Below, piece after piece: positions 23,858 to 30,396 of a DNA stretch of 31,880 bases. Both the position numbers and the translations under genes were made by a program. Numbering within the stretch: position 1 is the first letter of the stretch; every line of letters begins with the position of its first letter. Source of the stretch: an uncultured Actinomycetes bacterium (GTDB lineage Bacteria > Actinomycetota > CALGFH01); assembly GCA_937881255.1 (NCBI GenBank), contig CALGFH010000158.1, positions 1 through 31,880 of the forward strand, given 5' to 3'. The notes beneath the pieces were generated by a model. The model made no database searches. It was not told the DNA's origin and saw only the letters and a list, made by a program, of their open reading frames with translations.

Positions 23858-25192
23858 CTACAGCTTGCGGGCGACCAGCTCGGCGACCGGGCTGCGCTCG
23901 CCCTTGACGAGGGTGACGTGGCCGAACAGCGGCTCGCCCTTGAGCCGCTCGATCATGGCCGCGACCCCGGAGTCCGGGTCGACATAGGGGTGGTCGACCT
24001 GGGAGGTGTCGTGGCACAGGACCAGCTTGGAGCCCTCGCCGAGCCGGCTGGCCAGCGAGCGCAGCACCCCGTACTCGACGTTCTGGGCCTCGTCCAGGAT
24101 GGCGAAGGTGCGGGCGAAGGTGCGCCCGCGGATGAAGGTCAGGGGCTCCAGCTGCACCGTGCCGTCGTCGAGCAGCCCCTGGACCAGGTCCTGGGTGTAG
24201 CTCTCGCGCCGGTCGGCGTCGTGGCTGCCCCGGAACAGCTGGGCCAGGGTGTCGTGGATGGCCTTCATCCAGGGGGAGATCTTCTCGTCGACGTCGCCGG
24301 GCAGGAAGCCGAGGTCCTGGCGGCCGACCGGGACCACCGGGCGGAACACCAGCACCCGGTCGTACGCGCCCTGCTCCAGGGTCGCCTCCAGCCCGGCGGC
24401 CACGGCCAGGTAGGTCTTGCCGGTGCCGGCGTTGCCGGCCAGCGACACCAGCGGCACCTTGGGGTCGTGGAGCAGGTGCAGGGCGAACTGCTGCTCCTTG
24501 GAGCGGGCCCTGACCCCGAAGGTCTCGGGCGGCTCCCCGACCAGGGTGACCTCGACCGGCTCGCCGGCCTCGACGGTCCGGCGGACCTGGCCAAGGGCGC
24601 TCTGGCTGCCCGAGCGCAGGACCACGAACTGGTTGGCCCACAGGGGCTGGTCGGTGGTGATCTCGCCGCCCCGGGCGGCGTAGATGGCGTCGATCCCGGC
24701 GGCCTGCTCGCAGATGGCCACCCCCAGGTAGCCCTCCTCGATGGCCACCCGCTCGTGGCGGTACTCCTCGGCCAGCAGCTTGAGGGCCTCGGCCTTGATG
24801 CGCAGGCTGGCGTCCTTGGAGACCAGCACCACCTCGCGCTCCCCGGCCAGCTCCTTGGCCAGGTTGGCGGTGGTGGCCAGGATCCGGTTGTCGCTCGAGT
24901 CCGCCGAGAGGGCGTCGGGGAGGTCGAGCCGTGAGGCCAGGCTGACCTCGACCCGGATGCGGCCGCCCCCCGCCAGCTCGACCCCCTCCGAGAGGTTGCC
25001 CTGCTGGCGGAGCCGCTCCAGGGTCCGGATGGCCCGCCTGGCCGACGCCCCGGTCTCGTCCGGCCTGGTCTTGAGCTTGTCCAGCTCCTCGACCACGGTC
25101 AGCGGGATCGCGATGTCGTGCTCCTGGAAGCGACCCGGGGCCTCCGGGTCGGCGATGAGCACGTTGGTGTCGAGCACGTAGGTCCGGGCCAT
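23858..25192 (-). CDS. PIN domain-PhoH ATPase fusion (PhoH2 type)
   Basis: 444 residues. The N-terminal PIN ribonuclease domain has the acidic residues Asp8 (VLDTNV), Glu35/36 (VVEELD), Asp101 (SSDNRI) and Asp127 (VSKDASL). The C-terminal PhoH domain has Walker A GNAGTGKT at 253-260, and Walker B with LDEAQNVEYG. Mycobacterial PhoH2 proteins of this layout are described as ATP-dependent RNA helicase/ribonucleases. No upstream antitoxin (PhoAT-like) gene is seen. The downstream 103-residue gene is the only partner. The start ATG at 25192 gives the normal PIN opening; a GAGGGG run directly abuts it. Upstream leader carries a UUCG hairpin (25225-25238). Confidence 0.93.
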   Translation of the reverse strand: MARTYVLDTNVLIADPEAPGRFQEHDIAIPLTVVEELDKLKTRPDETGASARRAIRTLERLRQQGNLSEGVELAGGGRIRVEVSLASRLDLPDALSADSSDNRILATTANLAKELAGEREVVLVSKDASLRIKAEALKLLAEEYRHERVAIEEGYLGVAICEQAAGIDAIYAARGGEITTDQPLWANQFVVLRSGSQSALGQVRRTVEAGEPVEVTLVGEPPETFGVRARSKEQQFALHLLHDPKVPLVSLAGNAGTGKTYLAVAAGLEATLEQGAYDRVLVFRPVVPVGRQDLGFLPGDVDEKISPWMKAIHDTLAQLFRGSHDADRRESYTQDLVQGLLDDGTVQLEPLTFIRGRTFARTFAILDEAQNVEYGVLRSLASRLGEGSKLVLCHDTSQVDHPYVDPDSGVAAMIERLKGEPLFGHVTLVKGERSPVAELVARKL

Positions 25193-25224
25193 CCCCTCAA
25201 CGGTACCGGACGAACGGGGGTTCG

Positions 25225-25238
25225 GGGGCCGAAGCCCC
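25225..25238 (-). other. UUCG-tetraloop hairpin in the phoH leader
   Basis: On the minus strand this reads GGGGC-TTCG-GCCCC, a perfect five-pair stem closed by an exceptionally stable C(UUCG)G loop, 33 bases before the phoH start. It would lie in the 5' leader if transcription starts upstream. No U-run follows, so it is not a standard terminator. Role unknown. Confidence 0.4.
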
Positions 25239-25262
25239 GGCCCCCGGTGGACGAATCGGGAC

Positions 25263-25292
25263 TTGCAATGACTAGTTACCTCGAACTAGACT
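25263..25292 (+). promoter_or_regulatory. Promoter of the candidate ncRNA, with inverted repeat in spacer
   Basis: TTGCAA (25263-25268), an 18-base spacer, then TAGACT (25287-25292). This is the best -35/-10 pair in the window and an AT-richer island in very GC-rich DNA. The spacer and -10 edge hold a perfect inverted repeat, CTAGTT, six bases, AACTAG (25272-25289), so a regulator could bind over the promoter. Transcription should start at about 25298-25300. No coding frame of quality follows on this strand. Confidence 0.6.
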
Positions 25293-25297
25293 CCGCG

Positions 25298-25478
25298 ATG
25301 CGGGTACAGACCGCCCCCGATTATGGGGACGGCGGGACCCGGGACCGCTCTTCTCCGGCGGCCTGCTCTGGGGGATCAGGCCGTTGCGGGGTCCTGGGAC
25401 ACGCCGTGGGGGCGGGTAGCGTCAGTCGTCACGACGACGCCAGAAGGGGGCCGCGGAGCCACCGCGGCCCTTCTTCTT
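25298..25478 (+). ncRNA. Candidate stand-alone structured RNA, about 180 nt
   Basis: Lies in the only long non-coding gap. Three structured parts follow the promoter. (1) A rod: 25311-25318 pairs perfectly with 25408-25415 (CCGCCCCC/GGGGGCGG). 25329-25346 pairs with 25390-25407 at 16 of 18 positions. An asymmetric bubble follows (25347-25355 against 25387-25389), then an apical stem 25356-25365/25377-25386 with an 11-base loop. (2) A hairpin at 25419-25440: GCGTC and GTCG pair with CGAC and GACGC around TCA. (3) An intrinsic terminator at 25448-25478. An alternative local hairpin CCCC-GATTAT-GGGG (25315-25328) competes with the rod base. The bubbled rod recalls 6S RNA in outline, but I cannot match it to a known family by sequence. 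It is not tRNA, tmRNA, RNase P or SRP RNA by their conserved motifs. Confidence 0.55.
25448..25478 (+). terminator. Intrinsic terminator of the candidate ncRNA
   Basis: A nine-pair GC stem, GGGCCGCGG (25448-25456) and CCGCGGCCC (25462-25470) around AGCCA, is followed by TTCTTCTT. AGAAG before the stem can pair with the T/C-rich tail to extend it. On the minus strand the same hairpin lies 34 bases after the aldo/keto reductase stop but is followed by a C-rich tail, so it may also end that transcript less efficiently. Confidence 0.65.
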
Positions 25479-25511
25479 GTGCGGACAAGCCCCTTTTGCC
25501 GGTACTTCTAC

Positions 25512-26456
25512 CTAGCCGAGCGCGGCCAGGTCGTCCGCGTCCAGCCGCAGGTTGCCGGCCGGCAGCCAGCCGTCGACCTGGGAGGGGCGGCGGGCCCCGA
25601 CGATCGCCCCGGTGACCCCGTCGGTGGCCAGGGCCCAGGCCACGGCCACGGCGGCCACCGGGACCCCGTGGCGCTCGGCCAGCGGCTCCAGCCGCCGGGC
25701 CAGCTCGAGGTTGGCCTCCAGCCGGGGCGGGCGGAAGTCGTCGTCGGTGCGGCGCCAGTCGCCCTCGGGCAGGTTGCGGACCCGCTCGGCGTCGAAGCTG
25801 CCGGTGAGCAGGCCCGAGCCGAGCGGGCTGTAGCAGATGACCCCGGTGCCGTTGGCCGCCGCCCAGGGGATCAGCTCGGCCGCGGCCGCCCGGTCGAGCA
25901 GGCTGTAGGGCGGCTGCAGGGAGTCGACGTGGCGGATCCGCTCACAGCGCTCCAGCAGCCCGACGTCGAAGTTCGACACCCCGGCCCAGCGGACCTTGCC
26001 CTCCTCGACCAGCTCGGCCATGGCCGCCCAGGAGTCCTCCACCGGCGTGCCCGTCTCGGTGTCCGGCCAGTGGAACTGGTACAGGTCGACGTGGTCGGTG
26101 CCGAGGCGCTTGAGGCTCTGCTCGAGCTCGAACCGGATCGTCTCGGGGCGCAGGTCGTAGGTCGGCTCGTTGCCCTCCCGCCCGTACCAGGGCCGGCCGC
26201 ACTTGGTGAAGGTCAGCACCTCGCCGCCGTGCTCGCGCACCACCTGCCCGACGACCTCCTCGGAGTGGCCGAGGCCGTACACGGCGGCGGTGTCGACCCA
26301 GCTCACCCCCGACTCGAACGCCTTGTGGAGGGCGGCGATCGACTCGTCGTCGTCCTGCGGCCCCCAGCCGAACTTCCAGGGGCCGCCGATCGCCCAGGCG
26401 CCGACCCCGACCACCGAGATCTCCGGCCCGTCCCTGCCCAGCCTGCGGAACTGCAT
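25512..26456 (-). CDS. Aldo/keto reductase
   Basis: 314 residues of the AKR TIM-barrel family, reducing carbonyls with NADPH. The catalytic tetrad is complete: Asp55 (WVDTAAVYG), Tyr60, Lys85 (FTKCG) and His129 (YQFHWPD). The C-terminal cofactor region GAIVGARRPSQVDGW is typical of the bacterial AKR11/AKR12-like group. Substrate unknown; the family mostly handles aldehydes and sugars. ATG at 26456 with GAGGAG six bases ahead. Starts 16 bases after the CmcI-like gene and is probably co-transcribed with it. Its end faces the terminator hairpin at 25448-25478. Confidence 0.93.
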   Translation of the reverse strand: MQFRRLGRDGPEISVVGVGAWAIGGPWKFGWGPQDDDESIAALHKAFESGVSWVDTAAVYGLGHSEEVVGQVVREHGGEVLTFTKCGRPWYGREGNEPTYDLRPETIRFELEQSLKRLGTDHVDLYQFHWPDTETGTPVEDSWAAMAELVEEGKVRWAGVSNFDVGLLERCERIRHVDSLQPPYSLLDRAAAAELIPWAAANGTGVICYSPLGSGLLTGSFDAERVRNLPEGDWRRTDDDFRPPRLEANLELARRLEPLAERHGVPVAAVAVAWALATDGVTGAIVGARRPSQVDGWLPAGNLRLDADDLAALG

Positions 26457-26472
26457 CGCCGTCTCCTCGCCG

Positions 26473-27243
26473 TCAGCCGCGCCGGCGCAGCCAGCCGCCC
26501 GGGTTGAAGGTGAACAGGAACTTCTCCCGCGAGCGGTCGACCTCGAAGTCGTCGCGCTCCTTGAGGAAGTCCTGGACGGCCTCCATCGGCCCGGGCCCGA
26601 AGGCCTCGTACACCGGGTGGCCGTTGACGTTGGTGTCCTCGACGACCAGGTAGCTGCCCGGGGTGACCATCGGGGCATAGGCCCGCAGCTCGGCCAGGAC
26701 GTGGTCGCGGCTGTGGTCGGAGTCCAGCACCACCAGCACCGTGCCCGCCCCCTGGGCCCGCTCGGCCACCTGGGCGACCACCTCCGGGTCGGTCGAGGAG
26801 GCGGTCAGGTAGGTGAGCCGCGGGTGGGCCGGCCGGTCGGGCCAGTGGCCGATGTCGACGCTGACCACCTGGCCGCGGCCGATGGCCTCGCACAGGGTGG
26901 CCAGGTACAGGGCGCTGCCGCCGTGGGCGGTGCCGGTCTCGACGATCAGGCCGGGCCGCAGCTCGGCCAGCAGCTCCTGGTAGACCCACAGGTCGAGGGG
27001 GACCTTCCAGGTGGTGACGCCCAGGAACCTGGTGTCCTTCCAGGTCCCGCCGGCCTCCCCGGACTCGTAGTAGAGCCGGTGGTAGCCCTCGGTCACCGCC
27101 TCCCGCCAGGCCTCCCCAGGCGCGAGCAGGTCGAGCTCGTGGCGGACGTGCCGCTCCCATTCGGGGCCGGTGGACAGCCGCCGGGAGGCGGCCAGGGCCT
27201 TCTGGCGCAGGGCGCGGCGGATGCCGGGAGGTAGCTGGGGCAT
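26473..27243 (-). CDS. CmcI-like (cephalosporin hydroxylase) family protein
   Basis: 256 residues. TWKVPLDLWVYQELLAELRP leads into the SAM-binding-like loop VETGTAHGGS (101-110), then VSVDIGHW (acidic residue for the ribose), VLDSDHSRDHV (173-181) and VVEDTNVNGHPV. This is the order seen in the CmcI/rhamnosyl O-methyltransferase family. Despite the cephalosporin hydroxylase label, these are mostly SAM-dependent O-methyltransferases of sugars or lipids. No antibiotic cluster is nearby. ATG at 27243 lies seven bases after TAGACT, so a leaderless message from its own promoter is likely in addition to read-through from the upstream gene. Confidence 0.85.
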   Translation of the reverse strand: MPQLPPGIRRALRQKALAASRRLSTGPEWERHVRHELDLLAPGEAWREAVTEGYHRLYYESGEAGGTWKDTRFLGVTTWKVPLDLWVYQELLAELRPGLIVETGTAHGGSALYLATLCEAIGRGQVVSVDIGHWPDRPAHPRLTYLTASSTDPEVVAQVAERAQGAGTVLVVLDSDHSRDHVLAELRAYAPMVTPGSYLVVEDTNVNGHPVYEAFGPGPMEAVQDFLKERDDFEVDRSREKFLFTFNPGGWLRRRG

Positions 27244-27250
27244 GGCCGGC

Positions 27251-27256
27251 AGTCTA
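27251..27256 (-). promoter_or_regulatory. Putative leaderless -10 of the CmcI-like gene
   Basis: On the minus strand TAGACT, within GGTATAGACT, lies seven bases before the ATG at 27243. The TAG of this box is also the stop codon of the upstream nicotinate phosphoribosyltransferase gene (27256-27254). No ribosome site precedes the ATG. The fit suggests a leaderless transcript starting at the A of ATG. Confidence 0.45.
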
Positions 27257-28516
27257 TACCGGGGCCTCGGCGCCCCTGTGGGCGCTGAGGTCGACCGGCC
27301 GGAGGCGGGCCGACGGGCGGTGGGTCCGGCCGACCTTGGCGCAGGGGCGGCCCTCGCGCAGGACCACGTCGGAGGTGTAGTCGGCGCTCCCCTTGAGCAG
27401 CGCGGAGCCGACGGCGTAGGAGTCGACCGGGACCCCGGTGGCCTCGAAGGCGGCGATCCGCTCGGCGGTGAAGCCGCCCGAGACGATCACCCGGACGTGG
27501 TCGAACCCCTCGGAGTCCAGGGCCTGGCGGACCTTCTCGACCAGGCGCCGGTTGACCCCGGTGGGGGCGAACTGCCCCATCTCCGACCACAGGGCGCGGT
27601 CGACCATGGTCCCGGAGGTGTCCAGCCGCACCCCCCACAGCCGCTCCCCGAACGCCCTGGCGCAGGCCAGCGAGGTCGCGACCGAGTCGTTGTCGAAGTC
27701 GACCAGGGCGATCAGCGGCACCCCGGGGAACTGGCGGGCGAAGGCGGCCACCGCGGCCACCGTGTCGCCGCCGAAGGTGGCGATCAGGGCGTGGGGGATG
27801 GTGCCGAGGCCGCGCTCGCCCCACCAGGCGGCCTGGGCGTCGGTGGCCACCCCCTGGGCGCCGCCGACGAAGGCGGCGTAGCCGTCGCCGCCCTGGGTCG
27901 CCCAGTGGTCGAAGCGGTCGGCGAAGAACAGCACCGGCTTGCCCCCGGCCGCGTCCACCACCCGGCGGACGTTGCTGGCGACCAGGGTCCGGCGGGCCAG
28001 GGCGCCCAGGTAGACGCTCTCCAGGTGGGCGACCAGGCGGTAGGGGCCGGTGAGCTCGATCACCGGCTCCCAGGCGTCGACCCGGTCGCCGTCGCGCAGC
28101 GCCGACACCTCCAGCTCGCCCGGCCCGGCCCGGCGCCAGTGGCGGTCGAAGGCGGCCTCGGCCTCCACCTGGGCCCGCATCCCCTCGACCCAGGCCTCGC
28201 CGCCGCGGGAGCGGGCCCGGCGGGCGGCGTCGCGGGCGGTCAGGTAGGCGGCGAAGGCCTGGTCGGCGGCGTCCGGGTCGCGGAACTCGCCCGCCCCCAG
28301 GGCGAGCACGGCCAGGGCCTCGTCGACGCCGCAGGCCACCATGGCGTCCGAGCGCTGGAACACCTGCATGGTCACCCGGGTGTGGTCGCCCTCGGCGGCC
28401 AGGATCCTCCGGGACCGGTCGAAGTAGACCGCCGACCGGTACCCGGCCCGCAGCTCCACCACCGGCAGGTCGAAGATCCAGGCGGCCAGCCGCCCGTCCC
28501 CCGTGCGCGTCTCCAT
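27254..28516 (-). CDS. pncB: Nicotinate phosphoribosyltransferase
   Basis: Makes nicotinate mononucleotide from nicotinate and PRPP in NAD salvage. 420 residues. The N-terminus AGYRSAVYFDRSRRIL, the central FADRFDHWATQGGDGYAAFVGG and GLGTIPHALIATFGGDT (substrate histidine region), LVDFDND and the C-terminal IVSGGFTAERI are typical of the quinolinate/nicotinate phosphoribosyltransferase barrel, closer to the short actinobacterial/archaeal branch than to E. coli PncB. ATG at 28516 follows a TAGTGT box by six bases, so it is probably leaderless. First gene of a minus-strand set with the CmcI-like and AKR genes, divergent from the oxidase cluster. Confidence 0.9.
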   Translation of the reverse strand: METRTGDGRLAAWIFDLPVVELRAGYRSAVYFDRSRRILAAEGDHTRVTMQVFQRSDAMVACGVDEALAVLALGAGEFRDPDAADQAFAAYLTARDAARRARSRGGEAWVEGMRAQVEAEAAFDRHWRRAGPGELEVSALRDGDRVDAWEPVIELTGPYRLVAHLESVYLGALARRTLVASNVRRVVDAAGGKPVLFFADRFDHWATQGGDGYAAFVGGAQGVATDAQAAWWGERGLGTIPHALIATFGGDTVAAVAAFARQFPGVPLIALVDFDNDSVATSLACARAFGERLWGVRLDTSGTMVDRALWSEMGQFAPTGVNRRLVEKVRQALDSEGFDHVRVIVSGGFTAERIAAFEATGVPVDSYAVGSALLKGSADYTSDVVLREGRPCAKVGRTHRPSARLRPVDLSAHRGAEAPV

Positions 28517-28522
28517 GGTGCA

Positions 28523-28532
28523 ACACTATGCT
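28523..28532. promoter_or_regulatory. Divergent leaderless promoters sharing TA
   Basis: ACACTATGCT reads TAGTGT on the minus strand (28528-28523) and TATGCT on the plus strand (28527-28532), sharing the TA at 28527-28528. Each box is exactly six bases from an ATG (28516 minus, 28539 plus), the spacing expected for leaderless mRNAs. The plus-side ATG frame ends after seven codons, so it does not itself open the ctaA-ctaB frame. Confidence 0.5.
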
Positions 28533-28538
28533 CCGACC

Positions 28539-28562
28539 ATGGCTACACGGACGACCACTTGA
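28539..28562 (+). CDS. Seven-codon leader frame or frameshifted N-terminus of CtaAB
   Basis: ATG at 28539, six bases after a -10 box, encodes MATRTTT and stops at TGA 28560-28562. That TGA overlaps the TTG (28559-28561) that opens the CtaA frame. Two readings are possible. It may be a real leaderless leader peptide coupling translation to CtaAB by stop/start overlap. Or one base has been lost and the natural protein begins MATRTT followed directly by LTRFRRLAVV. The latter would look like a normal CtaA N-terminus. Confidence 0.35.
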   Translation: MATRTTT

Positions 28563-30343
28563 CCCGGTTCCGGCGCCTCGCCGTCGTCACCATCGCGGCC
28601 ACCTTCGTGCTGATCGCGGTCGGGGGCCTGGTCCGGGCAACCGACTCCGGGCTGGGCTGCCCCGACTGGCCGCGCTGCTTCGGCAAGCTCGTCCCCCCGG
28701 CCGAGCTGCACGCCTGGATCGAGCACTCCCACCGGCTGATCGCCTCGGTGGTGATGGCGCTGGTCGCCTGGCTGGTGGTCGCCGCCTGGCGGACCGGCCA
28801 GGACCGGGTGGTCCGCCGGGCCTCGGTGGCCGCCCTGGTCATGGTGCTGAGCCAGGCCGTCATCGGGGCGTTCGTGGTCTGGTGGAAGCTGGAGGCCGAG
28901 TCGGTCACCCTGCACCTGGCCACCGCCCTGGCCCTGGTCGCCCTGCTCATCTACATCGGCTTCCGGGCCCGGTGGCCGGCCGACCGGTCCCGCCGCCAGG
29001 GCCAGGACCGCCGCTTCGTGCGCCTGGTCGCGGCCGGGGCCGGCCTGACCTACCTGCAGATGCTGGTCGGCTCGACGGTGACCGGCTACCACGCCGGGCT
29101 GGCCTACCCCCTGAACGTGCTCCTGCCCGACCTGGGGCCGAGCGTCGCCCGCATCCAGCTGCTCCACCGCACCCTGGCCGTGCTGGTCGGGGCCCTGGTC
29201 GTCGCCACCTTCCTGGTGGCCCGGCGCACCCAGCGGGCCCACCCAACGGTGACCAGGCTGGCCGGCTACGCCGCCGGCCTGGTGGCCGTCCAGATCGGCC
29301 TGGGCGTGGCCAATGTGGCCAACCGTCTGTCCGCCCTGACCGTCGTCCCCCACCTGGCCGTCGGCGCCCTGCTCTGGGGGACCATGGTGGCCCTGGTGCT
29401 GCACGCCGACCGGTTCTGTGGCACCCCGGCCCGCGACCCGGCCGAGCCCGAGCCGGCCCCGGCCCGCAGCGCCGGCCAGTCGGCCAGGGCCTACTTCCTG
29501 CTGACCAAGCCCCGCATCATCGAGCTGCTGCTGGTCACCACCGTCCCGACCATGTTCATCGCCGCCAGGGGGGTGCCGTCGCCCTGGCTGATGGCGGCCA
29601 CCCTGTTCGGCGGGGCCCTGTCCGCGGCCAGCGCGAATGTCCTCAACTGCTACCTGGACCGCGACATCGACGCCCTGATGCGCCGGACCGCCCGGCGGCC
29701 GCTGCCCGCCCACCGGGTCGAGCCGGGCGACGCGCTCCGCTTCGGGCTGGTCCTTGGGGTGGCCGGGTTCGTGTGGCTGTGGGCGACCGTGAACCTGCTC
29801 TCGGCCGTGCTGGCCACCTCGGCCATCCTGTTCTACGTGTTCGTCTACACCATCGGCCTCAAGCGCCGCTCGACCCAGAACATCGTCATCGGCGGGGCCG
29901 CCGGGGCGGTGCCGGTGCTGGTCGGCTGGTCGGCGGTCACGGGCCGGGTCGACCTGCCGGCCCTGGTGCTGTTCGCGATCATCTTCTACTGGACCCCGCC
30001 GCACTTCTGGGCGCTGTCGCTGCGCTACAAGGACGACTACGCGGCCGCCGGGGTGCCGATGCTGCCGGTGGTCAGGGGGGCCAGGGAGACCTCGACCCAG
30101 ATCCTGTACTACACGGTGCTGCTGGTCGCCGTGACCCTGCTGCTGTACCCGGCCGGGCGCATGGGGGCGCTGTACCTGGCCGCGGCCGTGGCCCTGGGCG
30201 GGGCGTTCATCTGGCGGGCCCTTGAGCTGCGCCGCGACCTCGACGGCCGGCGGGCCATCCGGCTGTTCAGCTTCTCCAACACCTACCTGGCCCTCCTCTT
30301 CGGCGCCATGGCGCTGGATGCGGTGGTCCGGGGAGGGGCATGA
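28559..30343 (+). CDS. ctaAB: Heme A synthase-heme O synthase fusion (CtaA-CtaB)
   Basis: 594 residues joining two steps of heme A supply for aa3 oxidase. Residues 1-285 are CtaA: about eight membrane spans, the heme histidines His58 (EHSHR), His119 (LHLATA), His203 (LLHRTL) and His265 (VPHLAVG), and the cysteine pair Cys34/Cys40. A Pro/Ala-rich linker (288-307) leads to CtaB: TKPRIIELLL, the prenyl-diphosphate motif NCYLDRDID (Asn363, Asp367, Asp371), LKRRSTQNIVIGG and WTPPHFWALSLRY. Activity order in the pathway is CtaB (heme B to O), then CtaA (O to A), so the fusion may channel heme O. The start is TTG at 28559 with no good ribosome site; see the entry at 28539. Ends overlapping a possible ctaC start (ATGA). 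Confidence 0.92.
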   Translation: MTRFRRLAVVTIAATFVLIAVGGLVRATDSGLGCPDWPRCFGKLVPPAELHAWIEHSHRLIASVVMALVAWLVVAAWRTGQDRVVRRASVAALVMVLSQAVIGAFVVWWKLEAESVTLHLATALALVALLIYIGFRARWPADRSRRQGQDRRFVRLVAAGAGLTYLQMLVGSTVTGYHAGLAYPLNVLLPDLGPSVARIQLLHRTLAVLVGALVVATFLVARRTQRAHPTVTRLAGYAAGLVAVQIGLGVANVANRLSALTVVPHLAVGALLWGTMVALVLHADRFCGTPARDPAEPEPAPARSAGQSARAYFLLTKPRIIELLLVTTVPTMFIAARGVPSPWLMAATLFGGALSAASANVLNCYLDRDIDALMRRTARRPLPAHRVEPGDALRFGLVLGVAGFVWLWATVNLLSAVLATSAILFYVFVYTIGLKRRSTQNIVIGGAAGAVPVLVGWSAVTGRVDLPALVLFAIIFYWTPPHFWALSLRYKDDYAAAGVPMLPVVRGARETSTQILYYTVLLVAVTLLLYPAGRMGALYLAAAVALGGAFIWRALELRRDLDGRRAIRLFSFSNTYLALLFGAMALDAVVRGGA

Positions 30344-30345
30344 GG

Positions 30346-30351
30346 TACAGT
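30346..30351 (+). promoter_or_regulatory. Possible internal -10 for ctaC
   Basis: TACAGT fits TANNNT, just after the ctaAB stop and 45 bases before the preferred ctaC ATG at 30397. If used, it would give ctaC and ctaD a second promoter, independent of ctaAB. No clear -35. Weak. Confidence 0.25.
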
Positions 30352-30396
30352 CGTTCCCGACTCGAACACCCCAGGAAGCGAGGCGACCGGACTCCG

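Noticed and set aside
25298..25478. SRP RNA, tmRNA, RNase P or cobalamin riboswitch
   Set aside because: Their conserved motifs (GGAA loop with GUCAGG, tRNA-like end, GAGGAAAGUCC, GCCACUG) are absent.
25268..25615. Open frame starting ATGACTAGTTACC on the plus strand
   Set aside because: It starts inside the ncRNA promoter, has no ribosome site, turns into Arg/Pro/Ser-rich sequence and runs into the aldo/keto reductase gene on the other strand.
26473..27243. Beta-lactam biosynthesis gene
   Set aside because: Only the family name suggests it; there are no cephamycin or beta-lactam neighbours.
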